A stretch of DNA of 64,000 bases. Source: Marinobacter adhaerens HP15. GTDB taxonomy: Bacteria > Pseudomonadota > Gammaproteobacteria > Pseudomonadales > Oleiphilaceae. Positions 37,206 through 45,813 of this stretch are shown in pieces. The notes under the pieces were generated by a model. That model was not told the DNA's origin. It made no database searches and was given only the letters and a program-made list of their open reading frames with translations. Position 1 is the first letter of the stretch. Each line of letters starts with the position of its first letter. The DNA is taken from the NCBI RefSeq assembly GCF_000166295.1, contig NC_017506.1, positions 3,968,001-4,032,000 of the forward strand. The letters are read 5' to 3'. The translations under genes and the position numbers were made by a program.

Positions 37206-38024
37206 ATGCACCTTGTTTCCTTCGATATTTTCCGAACCCTGGGTTTTCCCGACACCACCGTCCTCAAGCCGGAGCAGTTTCTGCGCCATAAAGAACTGTT
37301 GCGGGAAGCGGATTGGGTCCTGTTCCCGGAATACTGGCAGTTAAATGCCCTGGTTCACGGTCTCAAGTGCCGGGTGTTTCCCAGCGAAGCCAGCTACCGC
37401 ATCGGCCACGACAAGGTGGAGATGACCCGTGCATTCCAGGCAGTGGCCCCGGAGCACACGCCCTGGACCATGATTGAGGCCAACGGCCCGGTGGAACGTG
37501 ACATGATCTGGGATGCCATGGTGCATCCGTTCGTGGCAAAGCTCCCCAAGGCCAGCATGGGCGAAGGCGTCTGGCTGATTGAATCCCGTGAGGACTGGCG
37601 CCGCTACTGCGAGCGCACTGACGTGCTCTACGCCCAGGAATACCTGCCTCTGGACCGGGATGCACGAGTTGTTGTGGTTGGCGATCAGATGCTGACGGCT
37701 TACTGGCGAACCCAGGCCGATCAGGGCTTCTACAACAATGTGGCCCAAGGTGGCCGCATCGACAACAGCCCGGTTCCCCCGGCGATGACGGCGCTGGCAT
37801 TGCGGCTGGCCCGGGATCTGGGTGTTGATCACGCCGGCTTTGATATTGCGCTGGTGGATGGCCACCCTTACGTACTGGAATTCAACCGGTTGTTCGGAAA
37901 CAAGGGATTGGGCCAGGGCACGGAGCTCCAGGAAGCGATTCTCGGCTATCTACGGGAACAGACTGAACCGGAAGACCCGGACGGGCCTACCGAACCACCG
38001 CCGATATGGCCGGTGGCGGTCTGA
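37206..38024 (+). CDS. ATP-grasp (RimK-like) ligase of unknown substrate
   Basis: 272 residues from the ATG at 37206; a longer start at 37146 would run through the probable promoter. An N-terminal domain (about 1-90) precedes an ATP-grasp region: FVAKLPKASMGEGVWLI (nucleotide lysine and glycine loop), YAQEYLPLDRDARVVVVG, and the metal-binding GFDIALVDGHPYVLEFNRLFG with the E-x-N pair. ATP-grasp enzymes join a carboxylate to an amine through an acyl phosphate. The target is not evident. It is divergent from the IF-2B-like gene. Confidence 0.78.
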   Translation: MHLVSFDIFRTLGFPDTTVLKPEQFLRHKELLREADWVLFPEYWQLNALVHGLKCRVFPSEASYRIGHDKVEMTRAFQAVAPEHTPWTMIEANGPVERDMIWDAMVHPFVAKLPKASMGEGVWLIESREDWRRYCERTDVLYAQEYLPLDRDARVVVVGDQMLTAYWRTQADQGFYNNVAQGGRIDNSPVPPAMTALALRLARDLGVDHAGFDIALVDGHPYVLEFNRLFGNKGLGQGTELQEAILGYLREQTEPEDPDGPTEPPPIWPVAV

Positions 38025-38027
38025 GGG

Positions 38028-38240
38028 CTACGCGCGAACGTCGATCAGACTGCCGACGTTGTCAGACGGATTCGCTCCGGCTGTCGCTACAGCCGTTTCC
38101 GTTACGCCTTCAAGCAGTTGCAGGGCGCCCTGCTGGGCCATATCGAGGGAGGCTTTCAGGACAGAAAGCTGTGCCTGCTCCTGCACGCGCTGCTGATTCA
38201 GTTGAGTGCTGGCGGCGGCAATTGAGCTGATGTCCGACAT
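38028..38240 (-). CDS. YjfB family putative motility protein
   Basis: 70 residues, all predicted helix and low in aromatic residues. The opening MSDISSIAAASTQLNQQRVQEQAQLSVLK and the tail (ANPSDNVGSLIDVRA) fit the YjfB_motility family, whose members begin with M-D/S-I-x-x-x-A and end with GxxLDxxA-type sequence. The family is linked to flagellar genes in other bacteria, but its action is unknown. It is convergent with the ATP-grasp gene, 3 bases away. Confidence 0.78.
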   Translation of the reverse strand: MSDISSIAAASTQLNQQRVQEQAQLSVLKASLDMAQQGALQLLEGVTETAVATAGANPSDNVGSLIDVRA

Positions 38241-38339
38241 ATAAAAACCACTGGGTTCTTATCAAATAATGCTCAGTTTAACACGAGCGGAATAGCCCTC
38301 AACGCCCCTTTTCATTCGGTAACAAATTCCCTTCGTTTT

Positions 38340-38384
38340 ATGGGTAAAAGTGCTCATATCCGGGCCCTCAAAAAAGCCCGATGA
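38340..38384 (+). other. Possible leader peptide MGKSAHIRALKKAR
   Basis: A 14-codon reading frame (ATG 38340, TGA 38382) lies upstream of the decarboxylase gene and just before a terminator-like hairpin. Five of its 14 residues are Lys or Arg, the kind of amino acid the downstream enzyme uses or makes. Its 3' part overlaps a small stem, CGGGC/GCCCG (38361-38380). There is no strong ribosome site before the ATG, so translation is uncertain. Confidence 0.35.
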
Positions 38385-38399
38385 TCGCGCTATCTAACG

Positions 38400-38431
38400 G
38401 GTGCTGCAGCGTTGCTGTAGTGCCTTTTTTT
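38400..38431 (+). terminator. Rho-independent terminator or attenuator upstream of the decarboxylase gene
   Basis: Stem GGTGCTGCAGC (38400-38410) pairs with GCTGTAGTGCC (38414-38424) over 11 positions including three G-U pairs, with a 3-base loop, followed by seven T (38425-38431). It ends 34 bases before the start codon of the decarboxylase. No complete plus-strand gene ends within 375 bases upstream, so it may act as an attenuator for the gene below. It could also end transcripts read through from the ATP-grasp gene. Confidence 0.6.
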
Positions 38432-38465
38432 ATGCCTGTTTGCCCTGTGGAGGGACACACCACCC

Positions 38466-39641
38466 ATGACCGAAGCCGCTAACGCCAATATCGCCGATTA
38501 CTACGAAGCCGACACGTTCAAGCGCATCAAGGACTTTGCCGACGGCAAGGAAACTCCGTTTGTGGTGATCGATACCGCAACGATTGACCGTCAGTACGAC
38601 GAGCTGGTCGAGGGTTTCCCCTACGCCAAGGTTTACTACGCGGTGAAAGCCAACCCGGCCCCGCAGATCCTGACTATGCTGCGCGACAAGGGTGCCTCTT
38701 TCGATATCGCGTCGGTTTACGAGCTGGACAAGGTGATGGCCCTGGGTGTGACCGGTGAGCGGATCAGCTATGGCAATACCATCAAGAAGGCGAAGGACAT
38801 TCGCACCTTCTACGAGAAAGGCGTTCGTATGTTTGCCACCGACTCGGAGGCAGACCTTCGGAACATCGCCAAGGCGGCCCCGGGCTCGAAAGTGTATGTG
38901 CGTATCCTGACCGAAGGTACCCTGACGGCAGACTGGCCGCTGTCCCGCAAGTTCGGCTGCCAGACTGACATGGCCATGGACCTGCTGATCCTTGCCCGTG
39001 ACCTGGGCCTGGTGCCCTACGGCGTGTCGTTTCACGTCGGTTCCCAGCAGCGCGAGATTGGCGCCTGGGATGCGGCCCTGAACAAGGTGAAGGTGATTTT
39101 CGAGCGTCTGAAGGAAGAAGACGGTATCGAGCTGAAGATGATCAACATGGGCGGTGGTTTCCCGGCCAACTACATCACTCGCACCAATGAGCTGAAGGTG
39201 TACGCCGAGGAGATTGCCCGCTTCCTGCACGAGGACTTTGGTGCGGAGCTGCCGGAGATCATCATCGAGCCGGGCCGATCGCTGATTTCCAACGCCGGTG
39301 TTCTGGTGAGCGAGGTGGTTCTGATTTCCCGGAAATCCCGTACTGCCCTGCATCGCTGGGTGTTTACCGATGTGGGCAAGTTTTCAGGCCTGATCGAGAC
39401 CCTGGATGAGGCGATCAAGTTTCCGATCTGGACGGAAAAGGTGGGCGAAGGCGAGGACTGTGTGATTGCCGGGCCGACCTGTGACAGTGCCGATATCATG
39501 TATGAGCACCATAAGTATCCGTTGCCGTTGAATCTGGCGATTGGGGATCGGATGTATTGGCTGTCTACCGGAGCCTATACAACGACGTACAGCGCCATTG
39601 AGTTTAACGGGTTTCCTCCGTTGAAGGACTATTACATCTGA
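38466..39641 (+). CDS. PLP-dependent ornithine/lysine/arginine decarboxylase (fold III, eukaryotic-ODC type)
   Basis: 391 residues. The alanine-racemase-like barrel holds the PLP lysine Lys61 in YYAVKANPAP; the active-site cysteine sits in GPTCDSADIMY near the C-terminus; GGGFP and EPGR(S) are the phosphate-binding loops. This class makes putrescine or cadaverine from ornithine or lysine. The specificity cannot be read with confidence. An AGGGAC-containing ribosome site precedes the ATG. The leader contains a hairpin with a T run and a small Lys/Arg-rich ORF, suggesting attenuation. Confidence 0.92.
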   Translation: MTEAANANIADYYEADTFKRIKDFADGKETPFVVIDTATIDRQYDELVEGFPYAKVYYAVKANPAPQILTMLRDKGASFDIASVYELDKVMALGVTGERISYGNTIKKAKDIRTFYEKGVRMFATDSEADLRNIAKAAPGSKVYVRILTEGTLTADWPLSRKFGCQTDMAMDLLILARDLGLVPYGVSFHVGSQQREIGAWDAALNKVKVIFERLKEEDGIELKMINMGGGFPANYITRTNELKVYAEEIARFLHEDFGAELPEIIIEPGRSLISNAGVLVSEVVLISRKSRTALHRWVFTDVGKFSGLIETLDEAIKFPIWTEKVGEGEDCVIAGPTCDSADIMYEHHKYPLPLNLAIGDRMYWLSTGAYTTTYSAIEFNGFPPLKDYYI

Positions 39642-39669
39642 CCCTGTATTAGTTCGAAGTCTGGCCGCG

Positions 39670-39750
39670 GGGCGAGGGTGTCTTTTCCTCTGGGAAAAAC
39701 AACTCGCTTTGCTCAGACATTTTTTCCCGGCGGAAAGGACACCCCCGCCC
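39670..39750. repeat. Inverted repeat, family B copy 3
   Basis: Arms 39670-39699 and 39721-39750 pair over 30 bases with three positions that are not Watson-Crick pairs. They flank AACTCGCTTTGCTCAGACAT, the family B core. The arms begin GGGCGAGGGTGTC and end in TGGGAAAAA. As for copies 1 and 2, the element lies between convergent genes (the decarboxylase and the MFS transporter), the place for a bidirectional terminator. Confidence 0.8.
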
Positions 39751-39811
39751 CACGGCCGTTCCGGCTGGATACGGGGAGCCCGCGAAGGGAAAATTGGTAT
39801 TCAGAGAAGGA

Positions 39812-41020
39812 TCAGCTTTCGGGCTGGTCCTTTTTTCGTTCCAGGTTCAGGGTAAAGGCCAGGGGCAAGACCAGCAGGCCGTAGGTGATCATCAGCATCA
39901 GGGCATGGCGGGCATCACCGGTCCAGTCGGCGACGACACCGCCAAGCATGGGCACGCAAAAAGCGACGGTGTAACCGACCAGAAAGGTGCCGGCGGAGAG
40001 GCGGCCAGTTTCGGCGGAGGAGACCACCAGCGGAGGTATCGCTACGAGCAGGATCAGGAGCATGCCGGCGACCAGGCTCATGAGGGTGGCACTGACGATG
40101 GACCACCAGCCGGTAAGCATGACCGCGCCAATGGCGCCGAGCAGGCTGATGCTGGCCAGGGTGGCTATGACGCCACGACGCCCGACCCAGTAGCGCGCCA
40201 TTTTCAGCATGATCAGGGAGGCGAAGACCTGGGCAAGGTTGTACCAGAACAGGGCATCCGGCAGTTTGTCGAACTGGCTCTGATGCTGCAGCAGGTTGCC
40301 CATGTACGCGTTGAGGCCAAAAAACAGCGAGCCGGAGAGGCCGAGCAGTAGACCGATTCTCAGGGTCAAGGGGTTATGCCAGTCCGGTAGCCAGGCTACT
40401 TTTCGCACCGGTTTGGCGCGGTCCCGTTTGGGCAGGAACAGGGCTGCGGCAACCAGCAGCGCCGGGAGTGACCAGGCCACCAGGGTGGCGCGCCAGCTGT
40501 TGTCCAGCAGGGGCATGAGCACAGGCAGCGTGATGCCGGCACCGATGAACTCACCCATCAGCATGCCGTTCATGTAGATCGCCGAGCCTAACGCGAGGTG
40601 GTGGGGTTCCAGCCACCGGGGCAGTAGTGCCGGCAGTGATGGTTGCATCATGGAAACGCCGATGCCCATGACGGCACTTGCAATCATCAGGGTCAGGGTG
40701 TCGGGCATCAGGCCGCGCCCGGCGGAGCCGATCACCATGATCACCATGGCCAGAGCCAGGGTATTGCGGGGGCCAATCCGGGCAATGGCCAGTGAGCCGG
40801 GCATGGAGCCGATGGCCAGCATCAGGATGGGGAGGGTGGTCAGGGCGCCGGTGAGTGCCTGGGTGAGTGCCAGTTCGTCGCTGATGAACGGCGCCAGGGG
40901 CGGCGCGACCAGTACCGGTATCCTCAGGTAAACGCCTGCCAGCCAAAGCAACACCGCCACCGGCAGCAGCTTCGCTGGCGGTGGCGGTGTGGTCGCGGCC
41001 TGGTGTTCAGCCACGGGCAA
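39812..41020 (-). CDS. MFS transporter, CynX/NimT-like
   Basis: 402 residues with twelve hydrophobic segments. The loop after helix II (GSMPGSLAIARIGPRNTLALAM) is the MFS signature region; the opening LLWLAGVYLRIPVLVAPPLAPFI and ALTGALTTLPILMLAIGSM fit the CynX-type subgroup. The substrate is unknown. It begins six bases after ectC on the same strand, so the two are probably one transcript, and movement of ectoine or its precursor is possible. Confidence 0.8.
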   Translation of the reverse strand: MPVAEHQAATTPPPPAKLLPVAVLLWLAGVYLRIPVLVAPPLAPFISDELALTQALTGALTTLPILMLAIGSMPGSLAIARIGPRNTLALAMVIMVIGSAGRGLMPDTLTLMIASAVMGIGVSMMQPSLPALLPRWLEPHHLALGSAIYMNGMLMGEFIGAGITLPVLMPLLDNSWRATLVAWSLPALLVAAALFLPKRDRAKPVRKVAWLPDWHNPLTLRIGLLLGLSGSLFFGLNAYMGNLLQHQSQFDKLPDALFWYNLAQVFASLIMLKMARYWVGRRGVIATLASISLLGAIGAVMLTGWWSIVSATLMSLVAGMLLILLVAIPPLVVSSAETGRLSAGTFLVGYTVAFCVPMLGGVVADWTGDARHALMLMITYGLLVLPLAFTLNLERKKDQPES

Positions 41021-41026
41021 GACGAT

Positions 41027-41422
41027 TCAGTCTTCGCTGGTGTCCGGCAGATAGGCACCGTCTTCGTCGTGGACTTCACGGCCGGTAACCGGTGGGTTGA
41101 AGGCACAGATCAGTCGCATGTCCTCGGTGCCACCATACAGCGTGTGCTGGTCATGCTTGTCGAGTGCGTAGAGAGTGCCGTCGGTGATCTCGTGGGTTTC
41201 ACCGGTGGCCTTGTCCAGGATCTTGCCGTTACCGGCAACGCAATAGACGGCTTCCAGGTGATGCTTGTACCAGAGGTTCAACTCGGCCCCGGCAGGGATG
41301 ATGGTCTCGTGGAAGGAAAAGCCCATGCCGTCTTTCTTGAGCAGCATGCGGCGGCTTGTCCATCCGGGGCCGGTGACTTCCCGCTCGGTACCGATAATGT
41401 CTTGCACTCGTACGATTTTCAT
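41027..41422 (-). CDS. ectC: L-ectoine synthase (orphan ectC)
   Basis: 131 residues from the ATG at 41422, which has GAGGA seven bases upstream; an ATG two codons earlier sits on top of that site. EctC closes N-gamma-acetyl-2,4-diaminobutyrate to ectoine, a compatible solute. The cupin fold keeps the likely iron ligands Glu57 (HHLEAVY), Tyr85 (GTLYAL) and His93 ([10 protein letters not shown]). The opening [16 protein letters not shown] is typical. No ectA, ectB or ask_ect lies on either side, so it is separated from the rest of the pathway. It shares a transcript with an MFS gene. Confidence 0.93.
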   Translation of the reverse strand: MKIVRVQDIIGTEREVTGPGWTSRRMLLKKDGMGFSFHETIIPAGAELNLWYKHHLEAVYCVAGNGKILDKATGETHEITDGTLYALDKHDQHTLYGGTEDMRLICAFNPPVTGREVHDEDGAYLPDTSED

Positions 41423-41472
41423 GAGCATTCCTCATTGTGTGATGGAATAGCCTTTTAGTATAAACATCCCTT

Positions 41473-42902
41473 TCAGGTGCGGTTCAACCGCCAATCGTCG
41501 TAAACGGCCATGGCCTGTTCGATCGAGGTGGCGAATCTTTCCCGCTGGCGTTCATCCAGGGGGCGCCGTTTCCGGCACTTGTCGAAGGCTTTCTGAATTT
41601 CCTGTCGGCTCGATTTTTCAAGTCGCTCGAGCCAGTGATGGTCTGCTGGCTCAAGGTCCAGCAGGTCGCGACCAGCGTGATTCCGATGGGAGATATGCCA
41701 CCAGTGATCCACGGCCCTTCCCAATACAACATAGCCGAACTGGCTGTCCTGTACAGGACCGAAGGTGGCTGTTTTCAATCCGTCCCTGAGCACGCCGATG
41801 TTCAGGGCCGGCAGGGCCAGCCGATCGCCGTAGAAATAGCTGCCGGCAGCACCGATCAAACCGCCCACCAGAGCACCGGTTCCAAGGGAGGAGCCGAAGG
41901 TCAGCGCGTCGATTCCGGCGCCACTGACGGCGCCCGCGCCGAAGCCGGCGGTGGCCAGGTAGCGCTTGCTGACCGCCCAGGCTTTGCGGCTGTCTTCCGA
42001 GAACAGGTCGTGTTCGCTGTGCCACTCCAGTTCGGCTTCCTGGCGACGGATGCGCTGGTGCTGATAAAGATGTTCGATATCCACGCGCAGGGTCTGTTCC
42101 CGCTTGCGCTGGTGACGATACCAACGTTCCCGCAGCTGTTCGGCCAGGGAGCCGTCACTGGTTTCTGCAGCCTGGCCGGCGGTAAGCGTCCGTTTTCCTG
42201 GTAGGACATCATGCTCTGAAGTGTCCCGGCGATCAGTACTGCGGCCTGATGGCGGCGCTGCTGCCGCTGGGCGGACAGGTAGTGAGTGGCCTGTTCCAGT
42301 GGTGTTTCCCAGTCCGGCTCCAGTTGTCCGAAAGCCCGTAAAAGGCCCAGATGTTGCTCGAATGGGGCGCGAACAGCGTCGAAACGGCGAACAACCTGAA
42401 AGAACTGGCCCAGCGCGGCCTGCCAGGTATCACTGTAGTCGTCGGCACCGATGCTGTTGATCAGGGCCAGGCTCGGACGGCCAGTCCAGCGCAGGATGGT
42501 CATTTCTGCCTCGTGCTCTGCGCTGTAGGGCACCGAGCCGTCCACCACGTAGATGATCCCGGCGCCTTCAATCAGCGGTCTGAGAAGCTCACATTCATCG
42601 GTGAATCGGCCGTCCCCCTCATGCTGTGCCACAAAGGCTTTGACGGTGTCTGCGTGATCAGAGGCGGAGACACTGTGGGCTTCCAGCCACTCCATTACCC
42701 GTCTCGGCCGCTGGAATCCGGGCGTGTCGACCAGAGTGTAGAGGGTCTGGCCGTCCACCTTCAGCGGGTAAGCCTGATGCCTGCGCGTGGTGCCGGGTTC
42801 CAGGGCAATGGCAATGGCATCGTTCTGGGACAGGGTCGCCACCACGCTGGATTTACCCTTGTTCGGGTGTCCGACGACCGCAAACGTGGGTATCTGAGTC
42901 AT
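41473..42902 (-). pseudogene. DUF3482 GTPase-like protein, frameshifted in this sequence
   Basis: The N-terminal frame (from 42902) is a Era/MnmE-like G domain: P-loop GHPNKGKS at 11-18, TTRR switch region near 38-41, and DTPG at 59-62. The expected NKxD is replaced by NSIG. The C-terminal DUF3482 part continues in another frame down to 41473 (VDIEHLYQHQRIRRQEAELEW, then a glycine-rich FGAGAVSGAGIDALTFG segment that may insert in the membrane). The shift is near 42178-42185; one added base gives GRLPAGQAAETSDG and a 476-residue protein. It overlaps the DUF2868 gene start by 4 bases; the two families usually occur together. Confidence 0.82.
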
Positions 42903-44308
42903 GACCCGTCCCCGATGGCTGTGTAGGGGTCCCGCATCTGGAATGGGGGCAGAGACACCTGGACGAACTCGCTGCCCACCCTTTCGGCAAATCGCAGCCA
43001 GGGCTGGATCTGGTGGGCATCGGGTTGCTGATTGCTGTCCGTGGCCAGTGGCACCAGCGCGACCCTGGCGTTGTCGGGCCAGATGTCCCGGGCGGCCGCG
43101 AGGAAGTCCTGAAGCTCGCCGGTCGGGGGTTGCCAGCAGCGAACCAGCAGGATGACTGCCCTGGCGCGGTTTTTCAGATGCTCGGCGATCCGGTGCAGGG
43201 CCTGATCATCGTCCGAAAGGCTGGCGCTGCCGCCGGCGCTGAGCACGAGCTGCTTGCCTGACCGAAGCGACTCTGGCAATTCCGGTTCACCGGCGCCGGC
43301 CCAACACAAGAGAATGTCGCTGTCGGGCAGTGGTAGCAGGTTGCCTCGAGTGTCGGTGTCCGGCAGATCGTCGGCATCATGATGGCTGTTGCCAGTGTCC
43401 AGGGCGGGTGTTTCCATGCGATACAGCAGGGCGTGCATGGCCGGATGGCTGGTGAGCAGGCGCCGGGCTTTTTGCCGGGCCTGCACGGACGCACACGCCC
43501 AGAGAATTATCCTTGGCAGAAGAACCCAGGTCGACCACATCATGGCCACAAACGGCCACCACAGGCCCCAGAGGGCCGGGTCAGGACTTGCCGTCGGGTC
43601 ACCGGCCCGGAAAAAACGCGTTGCCTCGACCAGCGCTAGATCCGGGGCCGCGGCAGGCCAGAGCCAGGCCCAGGGCATCGCAATGGCCTTTACCAATCCG
43701 TGATAGCTGGTGGCGGCAGTGTCCAGCGTGGTGCTCCAGCCGAAGGCGAGGTCCTGCAAGACGACCATGGCCAGCAGGGTAAACAGCCCTGCGATGGCGA
43801 ACGCAATGCCGCCCAGGTGAGCCGCTCTGGCCATCAGAACAGGCTGAAGCCTCGTGAAGGCGCCATCTCCCGGGTTGACCCCCAATCGATGCGCCAACCA
43901 TCGCCAGGGCTGCCATCCGGCCATGGCTTGCACGGTGGTGAACAGGGCGAATATCAGGTGCAGCAACACGAACGCCAGGAAAACCGTGATGTTGATGCGC
44001 TGGCCGCCGTCATAGAACAGCAGCCCAGCCATCGCCAGCGTGCCCGCGACCGCGCCTGACACTGCAAAACCACCGTTGATCCGGCGCCACGATGCCAGTG
44101 TCCGGTCCGCGGATGTCGGGGTTGTCCGGGGACCGCTGAGGCGGTTCAGGTGGGCGAGCCAGCGGGCCGCGTCCGGGGCCTCGCCCTGCTCTTCACAGAC
44201 GAGAGCGAACTTGCGGTCGCGTCGATGCAGGAAGGTAGGCGGCTGTGATCTATCCCGTTGCGCCTGGCTGTCAAACTCCAGCAGCAATCGGAGGGGGTTG
44301 TCGGTCAT
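42899..44308 (-). CDS. DUF2868 membrane protein, partner of the DUF3482 GTPase
   Basis: 469 residues. A soluble N-terminal part (about 1-75) leads to four to five membrane helices (about 78-100, 105-130, 165-190, 235-275). The C-terminal cytoplasmic domain (about 300-469) includes LLCWAGAGEPELPESLRSG, VILLVRCWQPPTGELQDFL and ARVALVPLATDSN. The order and these segments match DUF2868, which is paired with DUF3482 in many gammaproteobacteria. The pair is of unknown function; a GTPase-controlled membrane process is an inference. Its stop overlaps the GTPase gene start (ATGA). Confidence 0.82.
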   Translation of the reverse strand: MTDNPLRLLLEFDSQAQRDRSQPPTFLHRRDRKFALVCEEQGEAPDAARWLAHLNRLSGPRTTPTSADRTLASWRRINGGFAVSGAVAGTLAMAGLLFYDGGQRINITVFLAFVLLHLIFALFTTVQAMAGWQPWRWLAHRLGVNPGDGAFTRLQPVLMARAAHLGGIAFAIAGLFTLLAMVVLQDLAFGWSTTLDTAATSYHGLVKAIAMPWAWLWPAAAPDLALVEATRFFRAGDPTASPDPALWGLWWPFVAMMWSTWVLLPRIILWACASVQARQKARRLLTSHPAMHALLYRMETPALDTGNSHHDADDLPDTDTRGNLLPLPDSDILLCWAGAGEPELPESLRSGKQLVLSAGGSASLSDDDQALHRIAEHLKNRARAVILLVRCWQPPTGELQDFLAAARDIWPDNARVALVPLATDSNQQPDAHQIQPWLRFAERVGSEFVQVSLPPFQMRDPYTAIGDGS

Positions 44309-44405
44309 TCAGGGTTCCGGTGTCGAATTCGGGCTGTCGGGCCCCGTCGGGCTTTAGTGCTAGGATATAGGGATACCCGCACCTGATACCAGACAACGAG
44401 AGTCC

Positions 44406-44768
44406 ATGCCCCACCATCTGATGAACCTGCGCCATGTACCCGATGACGAGGCCGAGGAAATCCGGGCCCTGTTTGATGCCCATGAGGTAGCCTATTACGA
44501 GACGCCACCAAGCCGCTGGGGCATCAGCATGGGTGGTTTCTGGGTGCACGACGACGATGAGGCGGCCAGGGCCAGGGCGCTGCTGGATGAGTATCAGAGG
44601 CAACGCTATGAAACCCAGCGACAGGCCTACGAGGAGCACCTGGCCCGGGGCGAATCCGGCGGTTTCTGGTTCATGCTTAGGCAGAGGCCAATCCGGACTC
44701 TGGCGGCCTGCATTGCCATTCTGGTCATCATGGGCCTGAGCCTGCTGCCGTTCATCCGGATCGGATAG
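44406..44768 (+). CDS. DUF6164 family protein
   Basis: 120 residues. A DUF2007-like N-terminal fold (MNLRHVPDDEAEEIRALFDAHEVAYYETPPSRWG) is followed by a charged helix (ARARALLDEYQRQRYETQRQAY) and one C-terminal membrane segment (about 98-116). Such proteins are small inner-membrane proteins of unknown role. It is divergent from the DUF2868 gene, 97 bases away, and convergent with the next gene. Confidence 0.75.
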   Translation: MPHHLMNLRHVPDDEAEEIRALFDAHEVAYYETPPSRWGISMGGFWVHDDDEAARARALLDEYQRQRYETQRQAYEEHLARGESGGFWFMLRQRPIRTLAACIAILVIMGLSLLPFIRIG

Positions 44769-44779
44769 CGACCCGGCAA

Positions 44780-45691
44780 TCAGTTGCTTTTCTTTCGGTC
44801 GAGGAATGCGATTGCCTCGTCAACCGCATCGCCGGCTGTGAGAAAGCTGGTGACATGTCCTCGCAGATGCATTTCATAGAGTTCGCTGTATACCTGATGA
44901 CTTGCGAGTGCGTCCCGGAAACGTTCGGCCTGGCTGAAGGGCACAAGCATGTCCACGGCGCCGTGAAACAGGAAGAAGGGCGGTGCGTTGGCCGTCACGT
45001 GACTGATCGGTGAGGCACGGCGATAGGTGTCCGGCATCGCCTGCTGCTCGCCACCGAGGAACTGCCGGATCAGCTTGCCCGAACCGAACGCCATGAGGTC
45101 AGACGGCAAGCCGCCGGCGACAACAGCGTGCAGCCGGGACTCCGGCCCGCCGTAGGGCTCGTTCAGCTCGCTGTCGGAGCTTGCCACCAGGGCCAGCAGG
45201 GCAATCAGATGGGCGCCGGATGAAAACCCGAAACCGCTGACTTGCTTGCGGTCGAGGCGGTATTTGTCGGCATGCTCGTTCAACCACTGGCGGGCGAGCT
45301 GGAGATCATGCAGCTGCGCCGGGAAGGTGTATTCCGGTGCAAACCGGTAGTCGATGTTCAGCACCGCGAAACCGTGGCTGGCCACTTCTTCCGCGATCCA
45401 GGCCATGTCTTCACGGGACCGTCGTTGCCAGCCACCCCCGTGAACCATCAGGACCACCGGATGGCGATGCCCTGAGGCCCCGTTTTCGGGCAGGTAAAGG
45501 TCGGCGAACAGTCGTTGTGGCCAGTTATCGGGGGAGAACTGTAAATTGCGCTCTACCTGAAAGGATTGTTCTCCCGGCAAGGTCGCGTTCTCTGGTCCAT
45601 TGTGGTGGGTCGCGCATCCGGCCAGCAACAGCAGGCTGCCAATCACGCCGACCAACCCACCCCGTCTGCCCCCTGTTCGGTAACCGGGCAC
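44780..45691 (-). CDS. Lipoprotein alpha/beta hydrolase (BD-FAE/HSL-like)
   Basis: 303 residues. The signal peptide ends in the lipobox LLAGC at about 21-25, so it should be anchored in the envelope. The alpha/beta-hydrolase fold has the oxyanion motif HGGGW (VMVHGGGWQRR), the nucleophile in GFSSGAHL, and late Asp and His candidates (DMLVPFSQ; LRGHVTSFL). This is the BD-FAE/carboxylesterase type; the substrate is unknown. It lies next to the 3-hydroxybutyrate oligomer hydrolase on the opposite strand, but upstream sites seem to serve only that gene. Confidence 0.82.
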   Translation of the reverse strand: MPGYRTGGRRGGLVGVIGSLLLLAGCATHHNGPENATLPGEQSFQVERNLQFSPDNWPQRLFADLYLPENGASGHRHPVVLMVHGGGWQRRSREDMAWIAEEVASHGFAVLNIDYRFAPEYTFPAQLHDLQLARQWLNEHADKYRLDRKQVSGFGFSSGAHLIALLALVASSDSELNEPYGGPESRLHAVVAGGLPSDLMAFGSGKLIRQFLGGEQQAMPDTYRRASPISHVTANAPPFFLFHGAVDMLVPFSQAERFRDALASHQVYSELYEMHLRGHVTSFLTAGDAVDEAIAFLDRKKSN

Positions 45692-45813
45692 TGGGCTCTC
45701 CTTTTTCAGGCGAATTGAGGTTTCACATCAAATCTACGACGGACTGATATTGATGGATGCCGGTACGGGGCGGATTGCCTCATCCAGACTCCATTGTCCG
45801 ACATTCAGTACAG

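Noticed and set aside
39678..39884. 68-codon frame over the family B repeat
   Set aside because: It consists of repeat sequence and part of the MFS gene complement and has no support as a gene.
41901..42084. Overlapping minus-strand frames 41473-42084 and 41901-42902 as two genes
   Set aside because: They are the two halves of one DUF3482 protein shifted by one base; the overlap is only out-of-frame read-on.
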